Positions 36,801 through 45,984 of a stretch of 64,000 nucleotides of DNA are shown here, in pieces; the first letter of the stretch is position 1; each line of letters begins with the position of its first letter. A program made the translations under genes and the position numbers. Below the pieces are notes generated by a model that ran no database searches, was not told the origin of the DNA, and saw nothing but the letters and a program-made list of their open reading frames with translations. Location of the stretch: assembly GCF_000699445.3 (NCBI RefSeq), contig NC_067195.1, positions 15,757,287-15,821,286 on the forward strand. Direction: 5' to 3'. Source of the stretch: Schistosoma haematobium. Its lineage: Eukaryota > Platyhelminthes > Trematoda > Strigeidida > Schistosomatidae.

Positions 36801-39718
36801 CTTACTCGTCCACGACACATAGGACAGGATATGACACGTGAATATATTGTCCGCTTCCAATGAAGAATAAAACACTCAGCTAAAAATTATAAAACATATA
36901 TATCGGTAAAAAACGACATAAATTGATTAAAAAACAGGTTATTCAAAATGCCGAGCATAATCAAATTTTTATTCCAATGCAATGAATTCGTTAGATGGAT
37001 AAACTAACCATTGAGCTACGTCATACTATCTATTTATTTGCTTCCCTATCTCTGGACTTACAATTATTTCAAAGTTAATAGCTATCATATGGAAATATAC
37101 ACCACAAGTGTTCGCAATAACCAGGTTAAAATGATTACTTTGAAATGAGTAGAGTTGATACTAGCCGAAAAGGCTTATCAAATTATAGTACATGAAACAC
37201 ACCACTTTGTGGGTTTGGATAGGTGTTCAAACTTGAGTGTCTTCTCAGTGAACGTAGTCTGTCCATTCGGGGATTTAAGTACAGCGCTATAATTCAAACA
37301 TCTGAGAGTCGAACTTTGTGTTTGTTTCCAATCCTAGGGTGAGATACTAACCAAGATTTAGTTTATTCCAACATAACAAGAGAAACATACATTTTCGTTA
37401 CTCATCACTGTTGATAGATGAAGACCAAACTCCATTTATACATTAATCTGATCAGGTGTGCTTTACCAAGGAGAATAGACAGGACTGAGGGGTCACTCAG
37501 TAATCCACCTGAGGACAAGGAGATCATGAAGTCGTACTGTGGGTTGTTGTGGAATATCTTGGCAATTACACTAGACCTAAATATCAACAGTTTATAATTC
37601 TCCAGTGAAACTACTCATTACTGCTGGCTCCTATTGTCTTGAAACACTAAATATATCGATTAACCAGAGTTATGTATCATGAAACCTGCGTTTCATGAGC
37701 AATATTTATGGTTTGATGGCGAGATTATAATTTATGGACGAGCCAATCAGAAACGTTTAAAGGATTTCAAGATCATAGCGCCAATTTCAGTGCCTGATGC
37801 TAACGTACGATGGGTTCGTGGCGGATCTTAGAAAAAACGTGATAATTGGGCGGTTACAACAAATGGGATTACTAAGAAATTCCTTTATTCGTGATTGTGG
37901 TAATCAAATGATTTGTGGACCTTGTGTAGACTATCATGATGTCGTCTTTCGATGTAATATGTGTTGGAGGAAGACGTCTGCTAGAATAGAATTTTTCCGC
38001 TCGATCCAGATTGAGATTAAGGTAAATTATGATAAGTGTTGTGAACTGGATAACAAAAGCACCAGTAACACTGGCTGGAGCCAGGTACTACAATATATAC
38101 GGATGATTGGAGAGCGTACAGATGAATGCATAGACTTTGTTATGTGCATCATGTCGTTATCCAGAAGTGGTAACTTATGAACCCAATAATCGGAGTGCAA
38201 ACAAACAATATTGAAGCCATGTGGTCGAGGCTGGAAGAGTTTCTAAGATCTTATCATGGCTTCAGATGCCGGCTAATATACAGCCATATGGACGATTTCC
38301 CCTAACGTATGCATTGGGATTTTAGAACCTCTGAACCTTTTTCCAACATTGACGAGTTTTTGAACCATGTAAAAGAAGTGTATCCACCTTAATCCCTTGC
38401 TTCTGTATAATATAATATATATCAACTGTTTTGTGATTGTCCGATATTCCTCAAGGACACTCAAGATTCACTCAAAGGTCGTCTATAAACTACAATATCC
38501 CCGAGACGCGTATATATTTGGTGCCTCCTTGTACTAATGTTTGTGTTTAGATAAATAATAAATAAAAGTTTTGATATATTTGAGGACCCTTATCTTACCA
38601 TTCACTTCCCCAGTATAAAAAGTAGTGGCAAAGAATTATAGCTTAATTTACACAAAATGTATTTTGGACTACAACTGCTTTAATAATGTGGTATAGTTAC
38701 AAGGCTGTACGGATGGAATGAAAAAAATCAAGCATATCATATTGAAAAGTGGCTATTTTTGCCGTTTTTAAGACTGGGACTTCACAAGACAAACCGCAAG
38801 ATGTGCATATTTGAGTAAAGACACCTTAACGACTATACTTAGGTTTGAACTATGAATGGACAGATGATTTTAGTTACCAATATGACTTTGGTAGACCTAA
38901 CCCCAAGAACGGGCACTCTAACCAGTTGTCCACGGTATAGAAATAGTTTGTCGATATGAAGTTCTTTTATCTGTAAACCAAGCTTCTTTAGACAATAGGT
39001 TGACAAGTGGTCGACCGGTCAGTTTGTCTACTAACTCTTGATGATAGTGAACCTATTAGTTGCTACAGAAAAGACGGATTACAAAAGCGACTTTGTATGA
39101 AAACGTCGAGCTGATAGCTTCTCAGTGGCTATAATCTACGAAAGAAACAATTATATTTGAAGTAGTATATTTTGGGTTTTCGACAAGAAAGTATTCGTCC
39201 ACATAGTTAAGTAGCATTAAAGCACTATGACTGACGTAGGTCCGTGAACGAATCCCTAATTTTAATTATATTTCCCCACACTAGTTTATGACCTTAGTAA
39301 GTGGCTAGAGTTTCTCAAGGGTAATTTGTTGCTTTTAGAACATCGTCTATAAACAACGGATGAAAATCAAAATAAGAAGTTACATACAAAAGTGAATGGT
39401 ACGGAACTAAGATCTGAACTAAAGCCTTACCACAAAATCGATGACCACAGTTCGTCTCAATCATGAGTGAAGGGAATTCCATACATATCGGGCAATCATA
39501 ATCCGAATTACTCACACTTCTAATTCTCGTCGAAGACTGTGTACTTTGTCTAGGACGTGAGGATGGTCGAAAATATCCCCTACGGTCGCATAATTAATCC
39601 AACGATTATTAAGACGTGCATACCAAACGCATCCAACGGCAATCAAAAACAGAACTATAGCGGGAAGTGACATGAAAACGATGACATGGTTGTCTATTGC
39701 TTCGAGGAGAGAACCCAT
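15609..39718 (-). CDS. RNF170: RNF170-like membrane RING-type E3 ubiquitin ligase, complete
   Basis: Putative ER-membrane E3 ligase; vertebrate RNF170 controls turnover of IP3 receptors. Exons in transcript order are 39718-39624, 39579-39431, 36879-36806, 22587-22468 and 15884-15609 (714 nt, 237 residues; human is about 258). A hydrophobic segment spans residues 11-32. The C3HC4 RING has C61, C64, C76, H78, C81, C84, C100 and C103. The 107-146 segment ([24 protein letters not shown]) matches the post-RING region of RNF170. The C-terminus has a DUF1232-type ITPFDFIPD motif and two membrane segments. All junctions keep phase with GT/AG. The ATG at 39718 was chosen because it opens the signal-anchor segment. 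Introns are 44 bp, 2.6, 14.2 and 6.6 kb and full of transposons. Confidence 0.92.
16510..16522 (+). repeat. Left 13-bp target-site duplication of the SR2-like element
   Basis: The sequence attaagaagacac recurs exactly at 20469-20481, flanking the retrotransposon. Confidence 0.85.
16523..20468 (+). mobile_element. Near-full-length SR2-like (RTE clade) non-LTR retrotransposon
   Basis: A 3.95-kb unit bounded by identical 13-bp target-site duplications. It has a 340-bp GC-rich 5' region with a terminal hairpin, one long endonuclease-RT frame, and a 3' end of short TGAC-type repeats (actgactgactg), as in RTE elements such as schistosome SR2. It sits in the last intron of the RNF170-like gene in the opposite orientation. 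Only one in-frame stop breaks the coding region, so insertion was recent. Confidence 0.92.
16863..20240 (+). pseudogene. SR2-like endonuclease-reverse transcriptase, one internal stop
   Basis: A single frame of 1126 codons is interrupted only by TAA at 17895-17897. N-terminal half: Pro/Ser-rich leader, then an APE-type endonuclease ([41 protein letters not shown], and after the stop [11 protein letters not shown] and [10 protein letters not shown]). C-terminal half: RT with [64 protein letters not shown] and the catalytic YADD (EYADDIVLF), then the RTE C-terminal region ([20 protein letters not shown]). No early ATG is in frame, so the natural start is unclear. The enzyme would nick DNA and prime cDNA synthesis at the target. 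Confidence 0.93.
20469..20481 (+). repeat. Right 13-bp target-site duplication of the SR2-like element
   Basis: Exact copy of 16510-16522, immediately after the terminal TGAC repeats. Confidence 0.85.
20482..21099 (-). other. RNF170-like intron, nothing recognised
   Basis: AT-rich, no motif identified. Confidence 0.4.
21100..22150 (-). pseudogene. Decayed RTE-like reverse transcriptase fragment
   Basis: Minus-strand frames in pieces match the RTE copy at 62.3-64 kb: [47 protein letters not shown], then [13 protein letters not shown] and [20 protein letters not shown], and the C-terminal end near 21117-21344. Several shifts and stops; the YADD block is lost. Confidence 0.8.
22350..22382. repeat. 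Hairpin with 13-bp arms
   Basis: gaaatgcatcgta (22350-22362) and tacggtgcatttc (22370-22382) pair with one G-T exception and a 7-nt loop. It lies 86 bp from exon 4 of the RNF170-like gene. Confidence 0.5.
22468..22587 (-). CDS. RNF170: RNF170-like exon 4 (post-RING segment)
   Basis: This is 120 nt (40 codons), phase 0 at both ends. The acceptor is gttcag and the donor is gtaagt. The encoded [20 protein letters not shown] and [13 protein letters not shown] align with the segment of RNF170 between RING and membrane domain. Flanked by 14.2 kb and 6.6 kb introns. Confidence 0.9.
22588..24184 (-). other. RNF170-like intron, possible LTR-like segment at 22880-23150
   Basis: The 22880-23150 part is less AT-rich and contains a TATA-like ttttatatatattgg following ggaaggttctggaacctta, resembling an LTR or promoter, but I found no second copy. 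The rest shows nothing. Confidence 0.3.
24185..25560 (+). pseudogene. Penelope-like element, decayed RT on the plus strand
   Basis: Broken frames follow the Penelope-like RT order: [14 protein letters not shown] and AVAVMNISD, then [20 protein letters not shown], then [20 protein letters not shown], then a [11 protein letters not shown] block, then [20 protein letters not shown] and [14 protein letters not shown]. The catalytic DD block is degraded. Stops and frame changes are frequent. Confidence 0.72.
26395..27118 (-). pseudogene. Penelope-like element, GIY-YIG endonuclease end on the minus strand
   Basis: Minus-strand frames read [20 protein letters not shown] then [20 protein letters not shown], the GIY-YIG nuclease of Penelope-like elements with its CxxC pair, followed by [32 protein letters not shown] and [20 protein letters not shown]. 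The open frame is 26840-26424 (138 codons); the nuclease lies upstream of that frame. The RT part is missing, cut at the RTE fragment that begins at 27121. Confidence 0.82.
27121..27904 (-). repeat. 784-bp duplicate (copy 1) containing an RTE RT fragment
   Basis: Nearly identical to 60126-60909 in the same orientation; I see one mismatch (27170, a versus g). On the minus strand it encodes [20 protein letters not shown], then [20 protein letters not shown], the post-RT region of an SR2-like element, truncated at both ends. Copy 2 continues with RT sequence beyond 60909, while this copy stops at an AT repeat. Confidence 0.9.
27905..29415 (-). other. RNF170-like intron, short (TA)n then nothing recognised
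   Basis: 27908-27922 is a TA repeat. The remainder is AT-rich without a recognised element. Confidence 0.4.
29418..29620 (-). repeat. Sm-alpha-like SINE, diverged, with decayed hammerhead
   Basis: The reverse complement follows the 46-kb unit in order: gtcctact...gtcac, a tRNA-like head (gggatagatcagttgataacgtc as box A; gatcgtatcc as box B), a spacer with gattacaggtgcacc, then a hammerhead-like gtgacgag...gcacgaaacc. The first core C is lost and helix II is weak, so cleavage is unlikely. Confidence 0.7.
30350..31220 (-). repeat. Gypsy-type LTR interrupted by a SINE
   Basis: Sequences on either side of the SINE (30350-30455 and 30956-31220) match two parts of the fragment at 985-1240, showing a single LTR split by the insertion. 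The next sequence downstream is the gypsy internal region. Strand shows the orientation relative to the 985-1240 copy. The outer ends are approximate. Confidence 0.55.
30456..30955 (-). mobile_element. tRNA-related SINE with LINE-type 3' tail
   Basis: The minus strand starts with a box-B-like gggttcgaatcgcc, continues with a 400-bp body shared with 10250-10570, and ends in the tail tgtgtggcgcatatg...actaatatttatgcgttcaaataaataaat. The same tail ends the RTE copy at 62258 and occurs alone at 38505-38572, as expected if the SINE uses that LINE's machinery (inference). It lies inside an LTR. Confidence 0.75.
31221..34545 (+). pseudogene. Ty3/gypsy-like element 1, decayed gag-pol
   Basis: Plus-strand frames in order: a gag-like segment; a CCHC knuckle near 31990-32110 ([14 protein letters not shown]); a protease-like [22 protein letters not shown] pieces ([28 protein letters not shown]); an RNase H-like [11 protein letters not shown] and [13 protein letters not shown]; and integrase [30 protein letters not shown]. 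Many stops. The integrase is cut at about 34545, where an antisense RTE fragment begins. Confidence 0.82.
34114..35075. repeat. Inverted duplicate, left arm (source copy)
   Basis: The reverse complement of this segment recurs at 52718-53668 with few differences. It spans the gypsy/RTE junction at about 34545. Here both elements continue beyond the arm in both directions, so this looks like the original. Confidence 0.9.
34546..35610 (-). pseudogene. RTE-like RT C-terminal half, decayed
   Basis: Minus-strand frames read [20 protein letters not shown], then [47 protein letters not shown], then [20 protein letters not shown] and the C-terminal [16 protein letters not shown]. This is a second RTE lineage, unlike the SR2-like copy at 16.5 kb. 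Its 3' end is missing at the gypsy junction. Confidence 0.82.
35611..36805 (-). other. RNF170-like intron, nothing recognised
   Basis: An open frame at 35640-35876 (plus) has no recognisable domain. The remainder is AT-rich. Confidence 0.35.
36806..36879 (-). CDS. RNF170: RNF170-like exon 3 (second half of RING)
   Basis: This is 74 nt. The acceptor ends in tttttag and the donor is gtaagt. It encodes [10 protein letters not shown] then ISCPMCRGR, supplying the last three zinc ligands of the RING. It is too short to be found as an open frame. Confidence 0.9.
36880..37779 (-). other. RNF170-like intron, nothing recognised
   Basis: No coding or repeat signature seen. Confidence 0.35.
37780..38420 (+). 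pseudogene. Merlin-like (ISXO2-type) DNA transposase remnant
   Basis: The first part has a zinc-ribbon-like [24 protein letters not shown] followed by [11 protein letters not shown], as at the start of Merlin/IS1016-type transposases. The last part, in another frame from about 38177, reads [36 protein letters not shown], the conserved end of ISXO2-like transposases with its NxIEAMWS motif. The middle catalytic part is missing or scrambled. Merlin elements are known from S. mansoni. Confidence 0.72.
38505..38572 (+). repeat. Isolated LINE/SINE 3' tail
   Basis: gcgtatatatttggtgcctcc and gtactaatgtttgtgtttag, then ataaataataaataaa, match the ends of the repeats at 30456 and 62258. No body is attached: a severely 5'-truncated insertion. 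Confidence 0.65.
38573..39430 (-). other. RNF170-like intron 2, nothing recognised
   Basis: No repeat or coding signal seen in this part. Confidence 0.35.
39431..39579 (-). CDS. RNF170: RNF170-like exon 2 (linker and first half of RING)
   Basis: This is 149 nt. It encodes a Ser/Arg/Gln-rich linker and then [19 protein letters not shown]. The donor is gtaagg. It ends one base into the Ala codon of the next exon. Confidence 0.9.
39580..39623 (-). other. RNF170: 44-bp mini-intron in the RNF170-like gene
   Basis: It begins gtatgc and ends gaccgtag on the minus strand. Its removal moves the frame from the anchor segment (exon 1) into the frame that reads through a Ser/Arg-rich linker to the RING cysteines. 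Very short introns near 5' ends are known in schistosome genes. Splicing is inferred from frame logic, not observed. Confidence 0.8.
39624..39718 (-). CDS. RNF170: RNF170-like exon 1 (start and first membrane segment)
   Basis: This is 95 nt, encoding M1 to the first two bases of W32, mainly a hydrophobic anchor ([20 protein letters not shown]). The donor is gtatgc at 39623 on the minus strand. Reading on without splicing runs into a TGA before the RING, so the short intron is required. Confidence 0.85.
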
Positions 39719-39900
39719 CTTACAATGCTAGTGCATCAACGACTGGAAACAAACTCAACTCCGGTTCGTAATATCGGCAGTCAACTTTGCGACCAATCAG
39801 AGCGAAGTGGGGAATGTCATTTCCACCATAGTCGCAGGCAGTGCACTTTTCAAGGTCACGAAAGCCCGTAACCGGCGCCGTCTTGCAATCAATGTCCAAT
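39719..39900 (-). promoter_or_regulatory. 5' flank of the RNF170-like gene, CCAAT-type box
   Basis: Reading the minus strand towards the ATG there is a ctctgattggtcgc motif (inverted CCAAT) about 90 bp upstream, in unusually GC-rich sequence for this window. No TATA box is evident. The CR1-like element starts within a few hundred bases on the far side, so the available promoter is short. Function is inferred. Confidence 0.35.
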
Positions 39901-40266
39901 ATCTACGTGTGAGTCAAAAAAGCAAATATGTGCTTTATTCTAGTTTCTCCCAGTTGAAACGCTTTTCCGGCTCCTTGGCATAGTTCAATGTAAACAATCT
40001 AGCTACTCGGTTTTTTTGCGCTCTATTTAAAAGGACAGTGGTACTGTTTCTCGTTGAGTTAATTAACTATTTTGATCGTAAATTACGCATCAAAACTACT
40101 GTTTACACTTTAATTGCATCCACCCCAGTTAAGGTGATATTGTATTGAGTGTTTCGACCTTGCTTTTGTGTATTTATTGCATCGACTTTTACTTGATTTA
40201 TTTAGTTGAGGTTTGAGAATCCTTTTACATATCCTGTTTATGTCACCGTTGTAGTTGATTTTCAAG

Positions 40267-41458
40267 ATGGCTAGATCTGCTCATAAATGTGGACAACCAT
40301 ACTGCTTATTTCCCGTGGAGGGAAGGATGCAGTGTGATGAGTGTAATAAGTGGTTCCATAAGATGTATACCCGATTAAGCCCCACTGCATATAAAAGGTG
40401 CTCAAAGCCCAACTGTCATTGGCTTTGTAGTTTTTGTTGCTCGAGCAAAACATTACTCATCCAGAAAGCAGTTAGCCTCCTGATGTTGGCTAATAAGAAG
40501 GTTGATGAGGGCTGTACTGGTAACATTGGCACTGATGGCGAAGATTGCGTCAGTGTCGTAAGTGCTCTCACTGCACAAGCCAGACATCTACCTGTGCAAC
40601 CCACAGTTAAACGTTCTCCCCCGAAACGATCAGTGAGTGACACATCATTAGACGTTGGTGGCCATATTGCTACAGCTGCGACTAGTGATCCAGATAAGAC
40701 AATTACTGTCCCGAGTTGTTCTAATGTGGATGCTACGACTGATGGAAAATGGATGACATGAAAACGCAGAAGAGTAGGAAAGACAACTAAAACTAATGAC
40801 TGTTTACTTGTTAAGTCCTTGGTGAACTCTCAGACCAATCTGAAAGTCCCAAAGTAAAGCTTCGTCTAACATTGTTGTGAGTCACTCGCTCGATTCCCAG
40901 GACTCTGTTACAATAAAAACTAATCTTAAGACACCAGTAGTTAAAATACAGGATCTAACGTCACGGTTGAAAGCTGTGAACACAGTTTCAAAAGGAGCTA
41001 AACCCCTCCCTAGTTTAATTATTTGGAATCTAGAGGAGTCGAAAGACAACGACCCTGCTAGAAGACATGCACATGACCTGCAGTTAGTGGAGTCTGTGGT
41101 AAGGAATGTACTATCTGAAGAGGTTTCAGGGGTACATATTACAAAAGTAATACGACTTGGTAAATGGGTTGGAGGCGAGACCCAACCAAGAAGAATCCTG
41201 AAGCTGGTTCTCGGGAGTTTTGAAGGAGACATATTATTGAAAAGCGCACTAAAAACTAGTGCCTCAAATTTCCGTATTCGACCAGATTGGCCGCTTGAGG
41301 ATCGAATCAAGTGGAAGAATGCTCTTACGGAGTTGAGGACTCGCAAATTAAATGGCGAAAATAACCTTACCATTAAGGGTTTTCGGGTAGTCAGGTCTTG
41401 GAAGCCAATGCTTCCGAGGCCTGTATGGGTAGAACGATTGATTTCCAAAACACCTTAA
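40267..41458 (+). pseudogene. CR1-like ORF1 with PHD-type zinc finger, broken
   Basis: The ATG at 40267 opens MARSAHKCGQPYCLFPVEGR, MQCDECNKWFH and CSKPNCHWLCSFCC, a PHD-like Cys/His pattern seen in CR1 ORF1 proteins. TGA at 40759-40761 breaks it; the same frame reads on for about 32 codons, then the frame changes near 40850. The second piece (40877-41458) has LPSLIIWNLEESKDNDPARR, HITKVIRLGKWVG and RILKLVLGSFEGDILLKSAL, the RNA-binding-like region of such ORF1 proteins. It presumably coats the element RNA. Confidence 0.8.
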
Positions 41459-44222
41459 GTGTGTGCTACACGAACGCTCGTAGTCTTAGAAATAAAACGT
41501 CCGAGCTAAGTCTGATGGTGCAAGAATTATGTTCCGATATAATCGTTGTTACAGAAACTTGGTTCACCGTTGATATAGACTGTTCTCCTTTCATTGCCGG
41601 TTATATCTGTATCAGAAGTGATAGAGTTTCAAGTCGCAAAAGGGGAGATATAATATTATACGTTAGGGATCACTTTCGTATACAATCAACCATATCGGAG
41701 GCTCATATCAGTGGCACATGTGAGGTTGCATGTTGTAAGATTAAATCTAGAAATGGTTTAGTGACTATAGGGGGAATATACCGTAGTCCGTCTTGTCTTG
41801 CTGACGACTTTATCCTAAGACACATCTGTTCTTGGAGTATGGCAGAATGTTGTCTCACCATTGGGGAGTTCAACGCACCGCATATCAACTGGATAGAGCT
41901 TACAGCTCCAGGTAGTGGTTTCGATAGCGATCTTTTATCTACCGTTATTCAGTGTGCGCTTGTACAATGTATCACAAAACTGACACATATTGATTTGCAA
42001 CATGATCCGTCACTGCTGGACCTCGCCCTCACCCACAACTGTGAGGATGTCTTTGATATCCAGCACCTTCCCCCACTAGTGAACAGTGATCACGTTGTAA
42101 TTCACGTTAAGTTTAGGACACATGGTATACAATTCGTATCTGCCCCACCCCGTCCCAATATCTGGCGAGCTAATATTCCGGAAATCAGAAACTGTGCTAT
42201 CTCGACTGATTGGTCGGTCGACGCGGAGGGATTGATCGAAGATGAATGGAATAAGTTTAAGGCTACATTCGAGTCCGTAACGTCACCGTTTATCCCATGG
42301 TCAGCACGTAAGCTATCACATTGCCCTCCATGGATTAATAAGGTAACCCGGAAGCTGTTAAAGCGTAGGAAACATTTCTGGGACTTATTCTTGTTGACAG
42401 GTCATGCACCATTTAAGCGTGAGTACCAAAAACACCGTAATATCTTTAAGAAAACCATAGCGAAATCCCGTACCACTTACGAACAACAGTTAGTATATAA
42501 TAGGCGTACTTGTCCGAAACGATTGTTAAACGGCAAATGAAACGTAGTGATGGTATTCCCTTGTTACTGTTACACGAAAATTCAGAATTACTGGCTGAAT
42601 CAGATCGAGCAAAAGCTGAGACTTTTTCAGACTATTTTAGCGAAGTCTTCTCTACGTTTATTGTAACAAATACTTGTCCCACTCACACTGAGATACCAAC
42701 CATTGAATCTGTACAGGTGACTGAGGAAACTGTCCTTCCGTTGATAACTAACCTCAAACCTGGTAAGAAACTGGGCCATGACGGGTTACATCCACGGTTG
42801 CTGTCATCTCTTGCGGACATTATTTCAAAACCGCTTGCGACACTCTTCATCATGTCCCTTTCACTCGCTCAACTCCGTAGAGATTGGAAGGACGCTATAG
42901 TTTGTCCTATATTTAAGGACGGTCAGCGACAGATAGTATCTAACTACCGGCCTGTCAGTCTAACTAGCATAGTCGTTAAGTTACTTGGAAAGATAATTCG
43001 GGTTAGGTTGCTAAGCCACATAGATTTACACAATCTGTTAGCTCCTGAGCAACACGGATTTCGTAACAAGCGTTCATGCTTGACTAACTTGCTTATTGCG
43101 AGGGAGGATTGGACAGCAGCCCTAGATAACGGTCTGTCTGTCGATATGATATTCATAGATTTTAGCAAAGCATTTGAAAAGGTTTCACACGTAGGTCTTA
43201 TGCAGAAGCTCACGAGCTTCGGAATAATAGGTACTGTACATGAGTGGATAGGAAATTTCTTATGTGACCGCAGACAGAGAGTGGGGGTTAACGGAACGCT
43301 ATCCGATTGGAAGCCGGTCAAAAGTGGTGTACCCCAAGGCACCATCTTAGGCCCTCTGCTCTTCCTTCTCTACGTTAATGAGTTACCGCTGTTACTTAGA
43401 TCGTCGACATTATGGTTTGCGGATGATGTAAAAATCTGGAGAACAATTAAAAGTGCGGCTGATCATGTGGATCTTCAAGCTGACTTAGACGATTTAGTTA
43501 GATGGGCTCGAGAGTGGGGCTTAGAAATCAATGCTAGAAAGAGTGTACTAATGCACATCGGTCACGGTAATAGTTACCGTTACACTATTGAGGGTAAACC
43601 TCTTCCATGCGTTCAAGAGCATAAAGACTTAGGAGTAGTATTAAGTCATGATTTAAAAACAACTACGCATTGCAAGGCAGCCGCTGTCAAAGGTTTTCGT
43701 GCGTTATGGTCACTTCACCGAGCGTTCAAATCTTTTGACGAGGAAACGTTTCGAATTTTATATCCCATATATGTTAGACCACATTTAGAGTACTGTATCC
43801 AGGCAGCTAGCCCGTGTCTGGTAAAGGATACTAACTCCCTTGAGCGTGTCTGGCGTGTGGGAACGAAATTAGTGAAGGGTCTTTCTAGACTCCCTTACGA
43901 TGAGCGTTTAAAACGCCTAAATCTTTTCCCCTTGTCGTATCGTAGGACACGAGGTGACCTTATACTGGCATTTCGTATCTTTGATTATGATTTGGGTGCT
44001 AATATATCTTATCCTTTTGCTCCCTCCAGCACTAATAATCTCCGAGGTCATAGCAAGAAGGTTCATAAACCACGATCTAATAAACTTAAAGTGGGGTCCC
44101 GTTTTTCTCATCGAGCAGTCAATGATTGGAACGCCTTACCCGAACAAGTGGTATCAGCCCCATCAGTGAATACTTTCAAGGAGAAGCTGGACCTTCACTG
44201 GAAAGCAATGTGTCAGGATTAA
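41398..44222 (+). pseudogene. CR1-like endonuclease-reverse transcriptase, one frameshift
   Basis: Frame 41398-42540 is the APE endonuclease (VCYTNARSLRNKTSELSLMV, VVTETWFTVD, IGGIYRSPS, NSDHVVIHVKF). Frame 42510-44222 is the RT (GHDGLHPRLL, VSNYRPVSLTSIVVKLL, HGFRNKRSCLTNLL, FIDFSKAFEKVSH, SGVPQGTILGPLLFLLYVN, catalytic FADD in LWFADDVKIW) and the C-terminal part (YVRPHLEYCIQAASP, RTRGDLILAFRIF). The two frames meet near 42510-42540, where a one-base change would be enough to explain the break. It overlaps the end of ORF1 by about 60 bases. Confidence 0.9.
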
Positions 44223-44340
44223 TACAGGTTCATCAACCTACTATCCTTATTACTGAAGACTGGTTGCAAAAATCCTGCTGAATTTGATAGTTACTTGAAG
44301 GAGAATTTCCCTTCAGTCTAAATGATTCCACTGAAACTAT

Positions 44341-45393
44341 AATTAAATGGGCCTATGTCTATTCGTAAAACGTTTGATGACAAACGGTCCAGAGGGACCT
44401 AAAAGGTATGACACACTAACTTACAATTCACTGTTTGAGATATGGGACATCGTCTTGTGTTCTACTACGAGTGGAAAAGAATTAAGTTTGAAAGTCCTCT
44501 CATTAACCGTGTACTCACGCGACAAACACATTGATAAACGTCAACATCCTTAAGTAATCTAACATAGATAAATTGTTAAATCAGGTTTTTGTCTTCGTCA
44601 AAAAGTTTGAAATCTCTATTAAGCGAACATCATACTCCGGGGGATCAAGCTGCTGCTAAACTGCAATGTGAAACCATATTAAAGTCATGGCTTTCAGTGT
44701 CTATCAGGCTGCCTTGCATGAGCTTGTGAGAGTAGTGTTCCGTTGGTGATATACTGCTGAACATTATTATGTCCAATGTGCATTATTGTATCTAAAGTAA
44801 AACATATAACTGGAACCCAACACTCAGACCGTTTGACTTATTTGTAACAGTCAGACTACAAATCATAATAATCAGCACTAAACCTTATTACTCTTTAGAC
44901 TTTTTGAACGTTGCAAATAAGTCTCAATTACTTGAGCCGTATCGGTATTTCGCTATCACAGAGAGGTAAGAGATGTCAGATCTTTTGATACGTGCTTAAA
45001 AGAAAAAACGGAGCGTCGTTAAGAACACTAATTCTGTCTAGTCTTCACAAGACTGGGTGACTTTGAAAACAACTGAAACGCACTGTATTTCCTGAGAGCT
45101 CAAATGTAGCTAGATATAATGACAATGAGTTTGTAGAATTCTGGTCTACTTCGTTATGGGTACCATTATAGTAATGGACTTAATCCTAAAATTGTAAATA
45201 TGTCGTGTTGTGACTTTTCAGTCTGTAAAATCTTACATACAAGTCACACTATTGTCCATTTTGACTCGTCGTATCGTAAAAATCCGCGAGATAACGTTTG
45301 GTGCTTGTAAAGAACACATTTAGGCTAAAGACAGAGTTAAATAATAGTTATATAATCTACCCTTGTGAGCCAGAGTAATTTTATTTTGGTTTT
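44341..45393. other. Stretch of unknown class
   Basis: No recognised coding motif. It may be an insertion that split the CR1-like 3' UTR from its end at about 45985 (see findings). Confidence 0.3.
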
Positions 45394-45594
45394 CAGGTGA
45401 ACCAGACACCATCCAGACTTTCACGTGACAACCCAAACAGTATAGCTTAATCCCATTTAACAGGAGGGCCAGACATCGCCCAGACTTACATTTTATAAAC
45501 CGAGAAGTACAGGTCAATCTCGCTTCACAGGAGAACCAGACACCGTATAGACTTTTGATGCTACAATCTGAATAGTACAGCTAAATCCTGTGTT
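45394..45594. repeat. Three 67-bp tandem units, diverged
   Basis: Units start at 45394, 45461 and 45528, each opening cagg.g..ccagaca and keeping a cagact block and a gtaca/gtata block at the same offsets. Spacing is 67 bp both times; the units differ at many positions. Confidence 0.75.
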
Positions 45595-45984
45595 GCAACC
45601 ACACAGGTACCAAGCACCTCGGTGGACCATTCATATACACATTCACTCCACATGTATGGTTATTCCGATCAATGATCGAATGAATCAATTATGCACAGCA
45701 CGAACATGCCAAAGTTGACCTATTCCGCTTACACGACAGTCAAACTCATTAATGTCAGCAATGGCGACATCCCTTACAATGTCCCAATGACCATGGCCCT
45801 TGAGAACACTAAAAAGCACCCACCATTATGAATGAAAGACAGAATAATATATTTAATGTGAGCAAAGACAAAATATACAGAACAACTACGTCTGCGCGGC
45901 TGAGCCAGTAATTCTTCCCGCTTTCTCTATTGTTGACCTCCTCTTCGTGTTAATTGTTGAACATGCATTTTCCCAGTTACCGCA

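Larger units (their letters stand above)
39990..44340 (+). mobile_element. CR1/Jockey-like non-LTR retrotransposon, nearly full length
   Basis: A 5' UTR-like stretch, an ORF1 region with a PHD-type finger, then an endonuclease-RT region. Ends are approximate; I did not find target-site duplications. The coding region carries one stop and two frame changes. It begins just upstream of the RNF170-like promoter, on the opposite strand. Confidence 0.85.

Noticed and set aside
39512..39718. 68-codon protein ending in LRRELEV
   Set aside because: This is exon 1 of the RNF170-like gene read through the 44-bp intron; the stop is in the wrong frame.
45394..45594. CRISPR-like array
   Set aside because: Only three diverged 67-bp tandem units without a conserved repeat plus variable spacer pattern; the genome is eukaryotic.
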